Shown: positions 33,165 through 43,089 of the stretch, piece by piece
Position numbering within the stretch: the stretch's first letter is position 1
Layout: every line of letters begins with the position of its first letter
NCBI GenBank assembly: GCA_020137815.1
Contig: CM035356.1
Span: 2,691,535 to 2,755,534, forward strand
Origin: Hormiphora californensis
Taxonomy: Eukaryota > Ctenophora > Tentaculata > Cydippida > Pleurobrachiidae
Reading direction: 5' to 3'
Length of the DNA stretch: 64,000 nucleotides
The notes under the pieces: model-generated
Told to the model about the DNA's origin: nothing
The model's input: only the letters and a program-made list of their open reading frames with translations
Database searches by the model: none
Position numbers and translations under genes: made by a program

Positions 33165-33350
33165 ATCCATTCCACGCTGGCGGGAGTCTGCTCCTTGGAC
33201 GACTGTCTACTGAATATCCGGGGGGAAGTTGCAAGGGATCGCGGGGGAGAAATGAAGTTGATGCGATTCACTGAAGACGTTCGCCGGCAAGTTAACGGCC
33301 TAAAATATTGGGACAATAAAAGGGCCGGCACCGTCAAACAGGCAGTGTAA
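33165..33350 (+). CDS. Candidate isolated exon, unknown gene
   Basis: After an acceptor (TTGTACCAG) the frame reads IHSTLAGVCSLDDC, later MKLMRFTEDVRRQVNGLKYW. It ends either at TAA or at an excellent donor (CAGT then GTAAGTAT). Composition is charged and non-repetitive, as for real coding sequence. No partner exon could be assigned; the open frame at 32800-33066 upstream is possible but unconvincing. Confidence 0.3.
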   Translation: MHSTLAGVCSLDDCLLNIRGEVARDRGGEMKLMRFTEDVRRQVNGLKYWDNKRAGTVKQAV

Positions 33351-33588
33351 GTATGAATGAACTTGTGCAGCGATTTTAAAACTTTGGACTGTTATAATTG
33401 AATTTTCATCGGAAGCGCATGCACGGAGAAAGTAACAGTGAACCGGACCGTGATCTGATCAAAGGGGGTCTACCGCCAAACGATATACACCACTTCATGT
33501 CTATACTGTTTAATTAATGGAAGAGTGTAATACCGACACAAGAATGCGAAAGATGCATCATACTACCTGTGGGTCATATAATGATCTA

Positions 33589-34796
33589 CTACCTGTGAGT
33601 AGGAGTTGTCGGTGAGACAGGGGAATTAGTCTCAGTGGTGGGTTCCTCAGATCTCCTGATACTCTCTTCTAGCTCCCTCTCATCCAATACGACCACTCTG
33701 TGGTTCTGAACTCGCTGGGTAAAGGCATCACCTCCCTCTTTTAGGCGCAACATTGTCGCTATATCATTCAGGTTGAACTTCACACTTCCCTAACGAGAAA
33801 GAAAACAACAATCGAATGAAGAATACATGCCAAGTTTTAGAATCTAAGATGGCCCGATTGAAAATTAAAATTTTTACCTTTCTGTCAGACTTTATGAGGC
33901 CATTTGAAAGAGCAAGATTCTCATCCTTCAGTTCCTTGATTTGCCGTTTGAGCTCTACAAAATCTGCAAAAGTTTTCCCATCTTTCAGAACCCGGATCTC
34001 AGCTTTGTGTTTTTCAATATCCTTGAGCAATGTTTCCACTAGCTCCTTCATCTTGTCTCTATCAGTCACTATCTGATCAATATCACCCTGTTGGGAGTAC
34101 AACTTGTCAGTCACTATCTGGCCCGGGAAATGTGATCAGTAAAAGAGAGAGTTACTGATCCAGCTCATTCTACAGATATGTTTAGTATCAAGATACACTT
34201 CTTGACGTCATACATTTCTTTGAGCGACTTGTTTCTCTAACTCCACTACTTCCCCTTTCTTCTCCTTGAACCGCTCCTCCATTGTACTGCGCTGGTTGTT
34301 TAACCGCTCCGTCAGACCCAGAAGTCTCTTGTTATCATTTCGCAGCCTCTGTACTTGTTCCGGGGGTATGGTCTTGGCCAACTGAAGGAATGGAATTTGT
34401 TTCAGGGAAAAAGGGAGGATCAGTACAAGTACAACAACATCAACAACAATTTAACTTGTTCAGACTGGCTCGTAGTGGCAACGAAAATACCAAAGAAAGC
34501 TGTTTACCTTATCCTTCAGGTCGACATTCTCCTTTTTTAGCCTCGAATTATCACTGGTTAGCTCTTCTAATCTCTTTCTCAGCGTTTCCACTGCTACTAT
34601 ATTCGGCTCCTGAAGGAACACACTGATAAAAACAAGCTGAATCTCGATACAAAACAGGAAACTATTGCAAGTACATACTCTAAATTCCTTATTTTCGGTA
34701 ACCACTATGATATAATAAGAAGAGGGATTTTCACAAGGATATTATATATGAGGTGGGAAGGTTTTTTCTGGAAAGTACCTTCTCAGATTCTGTCAT
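33589..34796 (-). CDS. Coiled-coil protein, 242 residues
   Basis: Five exons join with all introns in phase 0: 34779-34796 (MTESEK), 34508-34609, 34214-34381, 33878-34117 and 33589-33789. Residues about 7-190 are continuous coiled coil rich in heptads (VETLRKRLEELTSDNSRLKK, VELKRQIKELKDENLALSNG). The C-terminal 65 residues are less helical and end in a Ser/Thr/Pro tail (TTETNSPVSPTTPTHR). There is no signal peptide or membrane segment. The frame is intact with good splice sites throughout. It resembles small CCDC-type cytoskeletal or ciliary proteins in general architecture, but I cannot assign an orthologue. Confidence 0.8.
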
Positions 34797-34919
34797 GGTT
34801 TACTGATGGCATCTCAGAGCTCACAGCTATATAATGAATTCTATAATAGCAATGATAGTGTAGAGACAAAAAGTTGATTCTTCGCACAAACAATGTACAC
34901 GGCAAAAACAAGAATTGCT

Positions 34920-35267
34920 TTTCGCTCTCTCTCTCCATCTTTCTCTCTCTCTCCAGCTCTCTCTCTCTCCAGCTCTCTCCTATTCTCTCTCTTGTGAAGC
35001 ATTTAGCTGTAAGTCCTTCATGTTTTATCGCCTCAACTCACTCTTCTCGCACTCAAGAGTGTTTAACAAGTCAAGAGATGTGTAAGTGAGATGGAGAGAG
35101 AGGGAAATAGTTATTAGTGACTACAAGCTCGTTCTTCAGATTGTGTTGAGATAGTGAGAAAGAGAAGGACATGGAGGGAGAGAAGGATAACGACAGAGGA
35201 AGGCAGAAAAAAGGTAGAGATCAGAGAGACAAAGAGAGAGGGAGAGAGAGAGAGAGGGAGAGAGAGA

Positions 35268-35312
<45 letters not shown>
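34920..35312. repeat. CT and GA microsatellites
   Basis: A CT tract at about 34926-34992 and a GA tract at about 35226-35312 flank unremarkable sequence upstream of the coiled-coil gene. Their opposite strand sense could fold into a large imperfect hairpin. Confidence 0.85.
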
Positions 35313-35315
<3 letters not shown>

Positions 35316-35659
35316 TATAGATAGAGAGAAACTTGTGTGACACATGGCAGGGGAGATCAATATCCAGATTGCACGTCAATGGATCCCACAAAAACCAGGA
35401 TACAAGCTCTGACTGGTGGATACGCATGACTTCTCTCTCCCCCATGATTGGGCTTCTCGGTGATCTCTCGATGATCTCTACCCTCAAATAATCAGAAGAT
35501 GATAGCTAAGCGAAATGTGTTAAACATGTTTAGCATTAAATGCTTAGCAAAAAAGTTGTCACGTGGCCGAACTTTACAGGACAGCAAGAGAAGAATTGGA
35601 TTATTTTAAATCACACACACAATAAAGAGAAAAACAGAGTGGTAATAAATTCAGAACTA

Positions 35660-36862
35660 CAGGGTGTCCCACTGTCTTTGCATCACCTGCGATTTTGGGT
35701 CATGACCGGGCTCCATTAAACTAACCAAAACTCATCGAAAAATTGGTCAAAATGGTTCTAACAAAAACCAGTGTTCTAGAGAATTGTCTGGCGAACATTT
35801 TGGTTGCAAGATTGACTTTCCAAGTCTTACCAATCGTCAGATATATCGTCGTAAAGTCAAAATTACGTGTTCATGAAATCCGACCGGGGTTCACGTTTCG
35901 AAAAATTCACAAATGCAAAGTTGCTCGGATCACATTACATCCTTCATAAGAGTTGTAGGAAATTGTCTGGCGGTCATTTTGGTACCCGGGTTTTTATCCT
36001 AGCTCAATGTTTAGAGTGTCTTATGACTGTCAGAACTGGAATTTTCCCAAAAGTGGTCTCAGGTATCGCATTGCATTTTGCCCTGTTATGAAGCTCATAG
36101 GTGCTTGAATAACATCTTAGTGCATGATAGGGTTGAGATAGACCACTTGCGTATACTACACATTGACAGGGGCCTTGCCAAATCGTCATAACAACCCTGT
36201 CAAGTGTCTAGATGAAATTGAGACGATATGTGCTGATTATCATGGGATTACACACGACACCGAGCCACCTAATTAGGGGTTGTGAGCCGATACCAACTAA
36301 GACTCAGCATAGAAAAATCTTCATGTTCCTACAGTCATAACGCAACTTAAACGTAGAGCTATGGAAAAAACCATGGTATCAAAATGAACCTTAGACGATT
36401 CCAATGAAGCTCTTGTAAATTTCAAATCATTTTACCCATTTGTTGATGACACGTGATCCCCTCAAAAATGCTGGTTGAATTTCGTCTTTAGACAGTCATA
36501 AGACACTCTAAACATTGAGCTAGGATATAAACCCGGGTACCAAAATGACCGCCAGACAATTTCCTACAACTCTTATGAGGGATGCAATGTGATCCGAGCA
36601 ACTTTGCATTTGTGAATTTTTCAAAACGTGAACCCCGGTCGGATTTCATGAACACGTAATTTTGACTTTACGACGATATATCTGACGATTGGTAAGACTT
36701 GGAAAGTCAATCTTGCAACCAAAATGTTCGCCAGACAATTCTCTAGAACACTGGTTTTTGTTAGAACCATTTTGACCAATTTTTCGATGAGTTTTGGTTA
36801 GTTTAATGGAGCCCGGTCATGACCCAAAATCGCAGGTGATGCAAAGACAGTGGGACACCCTG
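35660..36862. mobile_element. Mariner-like element with very long inverted repeats
   Basis: A 1203-bp element flanked by TA (35658-35659, 36863-36864) with ends CAGGGTGTCCCACTGTC. The inverted arms are about 375 bp each (35660-36036 and 36490-36862) and differ at few positions, around an about 450-bp spacer. There is no transposase frame. Ends and TA duplication fit Tc1/mariner; the arm length is more foldback-like. Confidence 0.8.
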
Positions 36863-36864
36863 TA

Positions 36865-36937
36865 TTTCGTTTTGTTCACGAGACTACACGTGAGAGAGAG
36901 GGAGTGAGAGAGAGAGTGGGGAGTGAGAGAGAGAGTG

Positions 36938-36975
<38 letters not shown>

Positions 36976-38940
36976 AGGAGAAAGATAGAATCGGCTATAT
37001 CTGTTGCTGTCGTTCTTTGAGAGTTCGCGCGCGTTGGGAGCGAGAGGCGCTTCCGCGTCTCTCTTCTCTCACTCCCTGCTCCCTTCCCGCGTATAGAAAA
37101 AGTAAGGATGCGCTAGTAAACAGATAGAATGGTCGAGGAAGACTATGCATGAAAGTAATGAGAAAAACTGTGAGTCTCTCCTACAAGCATGCGGCGTATG
37201 GCAGCCTCCTGTCTAATTTGTTAAACTATTCGGAGTAAAAAACAGTGCATGAGGGATGACTTGTTTTGAAAAACAAGGTTTAAAACCTATAAAAAGACAG
37301 AGAGAGAGAGATGTTTGAGGCGACAAAGCGACTAGAGATCAATCAATTGAGTCATGATGACTAGGTTGATACAATTGTAATTGACAAGCAGCTTGAGTCA
37401 GGGCATCTTGTGAAGCTGATAGAAAGGGATGATTGATGAACACGCATTAAGAGGAACATGACATAATCTGTATCAGGCACTGGCGAGGAATATTATACAG
37501 ATCCGTGTTTGGGAAGCAATGGATGTCAATAGTACTACTGTTGAAAAGTTACGTAATGTTGTTGACGATGAGTTTTATGTCTGCATGCTTATATATCATG
37601 ATCATGTCCTAAAATACTCAATTGCCTGCATACTTATTCGGCTATATTGGCAGAGAACTAAAACACAGCTCTACAAAAGAATAGCGTACTAAATTAAAAA
37701 TGTTGCACTACAAAAAATATAAGGCTCCTCACGATGATCTCTATTCTCCCTCCCTCTCTCGACTCTCCCTCCCCCTCTCCCTCACCTCCATCTCTCTCTC
37801 TCCCACCCACAAACCTCATCTGATTCGTCGTGAAGGGAAACCACATCTTCAATTGTAGTGGTATCCGCAGTAGAGTGGGGACGGTTCATCATATCAGAGG
37901 AAAAACTATACGAAAGATTAAATGGGCACACAGCTTTCAAGCGTGCTGAATGAAGTTTATTTCGTCTCTCTCCCTCGGCTGGTGTCTCTCTCTTTCCCTC
38001 TCTCTCTCTCAAGCATATATATAATGCGTATCAGACCATGTCTCTCTTTATGCATTTAAACATTGCTCAGGGGGGAGTTTTTCATAAAACTATATCTCTC
38101 ATTGGAAGGCTAAAGGTCGAGTGCAAAAAACCATCAAAGCGTCCATGCGAAGGGAGACCACAAGATATGCCCACGACCAGGTCATATGATGGTATTATAT
38201 GTATTGTATTATTATTAGATCAGAATATTTCGATTGGAAATGGCAAAACTATACTGCAAATGTACTGCAATTTACCAGATGCAATGATAAAAGACTGGGA
38301 TGGCGGCAGGTGGTATTTGATCTATCGATACAGATTTACGAATATCTGTTAAACCTCTCCACAGAGATGTATCTAGTGAAGACTCGATACAGATCTCCAT
38401 CTACCGATGCATGACAATAGTAACACAGGATATATATTGGAAAGCAATATGTTCATTCGCTGAACTTTCTGCTTGACAGTAATAAATAATGGTTCATGAG
38501 AGTTCCTTGGAATACATTCAAAATATCCGGTACTAGCACTAGGTTTCTAGTTTCCACGGAAGATACTGCTCAATTGAAACATCCTGTGGGAAGCTTCTAA
38601 AAGGTAGCTGGGATAATACCGTATTCACATTATATAATGTGTTAGCAAGGATCGGAGAATGCCAATATCTCGATAGGAGAAGAAGGAGGAGGAGGTTGAT
38701 TTTTACAAGTTTTTGTCAAGGAATATCACACTGTGTAAAACTAGATGATCTAGGACCCCCCCCCCCCCCCCCCGTGATAGGACTCGAGGTCTCCTCTTTG
38801 ATCTCTTACCAAGTCTTCATCAATAATTAGGGATTGGTCGGATGGTAGGGATTCCATATAACATCGGGAATCCAGCGTGGTAATACTACTACTACTAGTA
38901 GTATCCAGCGAGTCTTGTTACAGGAACAACAACCCGTTGT
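36865..38940. other. Gene-poor region
   Basis: A GA microsatellite at 36893-36972 and a poly-C run at about 38757-38773; otherwise unique sequence without supported exons. Open frames at 37782, 38038 and 38639 have no coding character or splice support. Confidence 0.5.
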
Positions 38941-40335
38941 TTTCCATTGATACCCACTTTTTTGGCAAATGGAAATTTTATTTTGGAAATTTTTAGAAAT
39001 TTTTAGAAATTTTTGGAAATTTTTGGAAATTTTTAGAATTTTTTGGAAATTTTTAGAAATTTTTAGAAATTTTTAGAAATTTATGGACAATGGAAATTTT
39101 TGGAAGTTTTTAGTAAATGGAAATTTTTAGAAATTTTTAGAAGTTTTTAGAAATTTTTAGAAATTTTTAGAAGTTTTTAGAAACTTTTAGAAGTTTATAT
39201 AAGTTCGTCGGTAACCTAATTCCAAGGTAATGACAGGTAATCTATGCATGTTTTCGACAGTAAGTTAGTACTTATTCTCGCTATATCCCTTATCGAGTTT
39301 AAAAAAGAGTTTAAGTTTCTATATTGTATGCTAAGAAACCTGATCTACTACGGTATTAAGCATTAGTCATGGTAAAAGGACCCGTCCGAAGGAATATTTA
39401 AAAGTAAGTTACCAAATAGCACCTTATATAAGTACATAAGGTATCTTGTGCTATTTGGTAACTTACTTTTAAATCAGTTTTCGAGACGTCCGCGTCCTTA
39501 GTTGTCCAATGAAGCTATGATTTCTGAAGAAATTGTACGGATTGCCCAAAAATATATGATATCGATGTCTTATCTATCATTCAATAACTTATTGATGCTC
39601 AGTTGTCACAAGAGGTAAGGAAAAGGAACCAGTTCTTCGACAACTGTGTTTATATATTTTCAAGTTTTTGTTAATTTTTCTTTTCTTGGTCAATGGAAAT
39701 TTTTGGAAATTTTTAGAAATTTTTAGAAATTTTTGGAAATTAATGGAAATTTTTGGAAATTTTTGGAAATTTTTGGAAATTTTTAGTACTAAAAACTTCT
39801 AACAAGAATTATTTGCATTATGTATCCATAATGCTACGTTTCCCTGCCCTCTTCGATGTGCCATTCAACTCGCCCAACAAGTAAGCTGTCCGCAAAATGG
39901 GGATTTGTGTTTTTCGAATTTTTGAACAAAACGCAGAATAGATTTTTCAATTTCTCCATTTTCCCCGATAAAAACATGCGGCCGATATAAAACAAATTTT
40001 GCCGCGCGTTACAGTTTATAGCCGTGCGCCCCTCATAAAATTTCAATTGTTTGCACGTGCGCATGTTACTCCGCAAGTGTCAGATCGTGCCCGCCGCAGG
40101 GTTGCCCCTCGCAACGAAAGTGTGACCAAAAAATGTCCCTCTACCGATTAGTTAGTATACCAAAATGTCGTTTTCGAATTCTAACCCTGCTATGCCTTTT
40201 TACAAAGTAAAAAGGCATCCGGGTGAATGCCTTCGGCATTCACCCGGGCAGGGAAAAAATTTCTAAAAACTTCTAAAAATTTCTAAAAATTTCTAAAAAT
40301 TTCCATCGATACCCTGATTTTGGCAAATGGAAATG
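38941..40335. repeat. GGAAATTTTTA arrays framed by direct repeats
   Basis: Arrays of GAAATTTTTA units lie at about 38975-39190 and 39690-39785, and in reverse orientation at 40258-40305. The block is bounded by direct repeats of TTTCCATTGATACCC plus TTTTGGCAAATGGAAAT at 38941 and 40300. Inside are a 78-bp palindrome (39398-39475, arm AAGTAAGTTACCAAATAGCA) and the fourth hairpin-ended element. Confidence 0.7.
39801..40261 (+). mobile_element. Hairpin-ended element, copy 4 (divergent interior)
   Basis: About 461 bp with the same AACAAGAATTATT start, GCATTATG hairpin, CGTTTCCCTGCC motif and CGGGTGAATGCC hairpin plus GGCAGGGAAAAAATT end as copies 1-3. The interior is unrelated and has no X-box array. 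The shared ends with a different core show that the termini define the family. Confidence 0.7.
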
Positions 40336-40573
40336 GAAATTTTTAGGTTGAACCCCCCCCCAACCCGTGGAGGTTTATGGAGTGGAACAACAACACTTAA
40401 AGCGATGTTTATGGAGTGGGGTTATGTCACAGCTCGACCCAGTACCCAAGTTGTATGGTGAATACTAAGGTCTGTAGAGAACTATTGGTCTCGGGGTCGG
40501 TGTGAAAGAAGGGATGACTAATGACAAGTGTAAACAAGCAAATATCAACTGAGTAGGAGGTCCTGGGAAGACA

Positions 40574-40575
<2 letters not shown>

Positions 40576-40616
<41 letters not shown>
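40576..40616. repeat. GA microsatellite
   Basis: A pure GA tract of about 40 bp, followed at 40660-40760 by irregular CT-rich sequence. Confidence 0.9.
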
Positions 40617-40621
<5 letters not shown>

Positions 40622-40909
40622 AAGAAGGAGAGATGATAATAGAGATGAGAGTAGATACTATACTCTCTCTCTCGTCTCTCGCCGCTACATACTTCTCTCT
40701 CTTCTCTCTATCTCTCTCTCGTCTATCTCTCATCTCTCTCTTCTCTCTCATCTCTTTCTCTCTCTGGCAAAATAGATGTCTCTTGTCATTCTACGCTACC
40801 TAGGCGTCTAATATTTCGCCCGTTTTTTCATTGTTTTCATACTTCACATAATGTTTGTTTGTCAGTTTGTTTGTCACGTGACGTCAGGGAAACTTGATTA
40901 AAAAACCCG

Positions 40910-41910
40910 GGTAAGTTCGGCCCCCCCGGGCGGGAAAAAATTTCAAAAATTCAAAAAAAATTTCAAAAATTTCGTCCCCAATTTTAAAGGAAAGGGTTTT
41001 TTGGGGGCCCCCCCCCCCAACCCTTTTTTTTTAGGAGGGAAAAAAAAAAAAAACTTTTTAAAATTTTATTCAAAAACCCCCCCCCCCTTTTGATGAAAAA
41101 TTGAAAAACCCTGGGGTTTGGGTGAAAAAAATTAAGCAAGTTAAAAAGTTAAGGGTAGGGCCCCGGAAGGGGGGGAAGGGAAAAAAGGGAAAAAAAAAAG
41201 GGGGGGGGGCTTTGGGGGGGGGAGATTTTCCAAAACTTCCGGGGGCCTAAAAAAAAAAATTTTTTTAAAAAAAAAAAAAAAAAAAACCCCCTTTTTTTTC
41301 CCGGGAAAAACCCGGGGGCTTTTTTTTTTTAAAAAAAAAAAAGGGGCCCCGGGAAGGGAAAAAAGGGGAAAAAAGGGGGGGGGAAAAAAATTTTACTTTT
41401 TTTTTTTTTTAAAAAAATAAAATTTTTTTTTTAAAAAAAAATTAAAAATTCTTAAAAATTTTAAAATTTGGGGGTAATTTTGGGAACACAATTAAAATAA
41501 TGGGGGGATTAAAGGGGACCTATAATAAAAAACCGAAAATTGGGGAAAACATGAGTAAAAAATTTTTCCCGGGGGGGGGGGGGTCCCGGGGGGCGGCCCC
41601 CCTAACCCCCCCCACCCCCCCCCAAAAACCCCCCCCCCTTTTATTTTTTTCTTTTGGACCCAAAACCCCCATTTTTTCCAGAAAATTTCAAATTTTTGAC
41701 AGTTGGGGGAACACTCTATCAATCTCCTCACCCAAATTTTTGGACCCATCCCAATAAATAGCATGTGTGATGCCTGACCAAAATCATAGTGCACAAAAAT
41801 TGGTCAACGCAGCGCCTTCAGGTTTGCAAAATTCCCAAAATTTTGACAGTTAGGGGAACTCCATAACTATCTGGGTCCTTTCGGGACCCCCCCCCCCCCC
41901 CCCCCCCACC
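40910..41910. other. Homopolymer-swollen, probably unreliable sequence
   Basis: Almost every base is part of a run of A, C, G or T, with a sudden start near 40917 and a gradual return to normal sequence by about 41740. A final poly-C run is at about 41887-41908. No biological repeat unit is visible. It looks like a poor-quality consensus; frames in it should not be annotated. Confidence 0.6.
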
Positions 41911-42120
41911 CTAACCACCATGGATGTCAGATACAGTTGGGTCTTCTTCTGGTGTTTAGGTTATGCGGTTAGATTTCTAAGATTTCATATTAGCTCTGAT
42001 ATATTGCCTGCTGCATTTTCCTATCTTATCACCCAGTAGGTCTTACACAGTCGTGATAAATTCATTTCATTTGACCATTTTACATGTCCATCTGTCTTTT
42101 TCCTGTCTTCTTTCTATCCT

Positions 42121-42126
<6 letters not shown>

Positions 42127-42214
<88 letters not shown>

Positions 42215-42298
42215 CCCCTCTCTCTCTCTCCCTCTCTCTCTCTCGCTCTATCTCGCTCTCTCCCCCTCTCTCTCTCCCTCTCTCTCCCACTCTCTCTA
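42127..42298. repeat. CT microsatellite, about 170 bp
   Basis: A near-pure CT tract with a few CCCC and CG interruptions in its 3' half. Confidence 0.95.
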
Positions 42299-43089
42299 CA
42301 ATGTGTCCAGGAGGGGAAGGTGTCCTCTCAAATACAGCTTGACCGTTCAGCGAATCACTTTACACACTGACACGGCGTATCCCGTTTTCACTGCTGCTCC
42401 TAGTCTACCTCTACGATCGAGCCTCTATCGGATTTAGGGATCCCACATTTGTCCCTGCAGTTCCCTTCTGTCACCATGCACTCAATCTAGTGCAATACAA
42501 AGCTATACATGATGTCCCTTCAGACGTCCCCCCTTGAATTATCCATCTCTTTCTCATATGCAACTATTATATATGGACTTGTCAAGCAGTTTTCCGCATT
42601 GTAAGCCTGACTATACATTCCAATTTAGTAACCGAGTATATAAGACTTGTTGTTTACAGTGTAATATGAAGACGATTGGTAACTATGGGCCCAGTTAGAG
42701 ATTTTACTACTGGAGCCAGGTTCTTGATGCCAGAGAACTACTCTGCTGCTGACACTGTCGCGTGGCGCTACTTTCAATGCAATTCACATCGAAATCCCTG
42801 CTAGTCATCGAAGATGTTGCGCGCAGCATGGTTCATAAGGATTCTCCCAGCTAACTCCTGGTGCCAGTTTCCAATCCTGGTGCCAGTTTCCAATCTGCAA
42901 CTGGAGCGTACTGGACTGATTATCTTATTAAGTTATGCTTTTGATAACTCAAATTCTCCGTCGTATCTTAATGATAGCTTTAGACGTTTGTCCAGAAGCA
43001 AATAGTGTCAAAGTTCTCCTATACGTGAATTGTTATCTCCTCTATAATTATAGTGGATCTTCAGTAATGAAGATCCTGTAAACACCAAC

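Noticed and set aside
35743-36189. Open frames that might be a transposase
   Set aside because: They lie in the long inverted arms and spacer of the mariner-ended element, are short, and show no DDE-type motifs.
39834-40076. Minus-strand 80-codon frame inside copy 4 of the hairpin element
   Set aside because: It has no domain or partner exon. The element copies share ends, not coding sequence.
41492-41794. Gly/Pro-rich open frames on both strands
   Set aside because: They lie in the homopolymer-swollen block whose sequence is doubtful.
42053-42437. Plus-strand open frames of repeated Ser-Leu
   Set aside because: They are translations of the CT microsatellite and have no other coding content. 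The same applies to frames at 35136-35487, 48316-48649 and 50980-51381.
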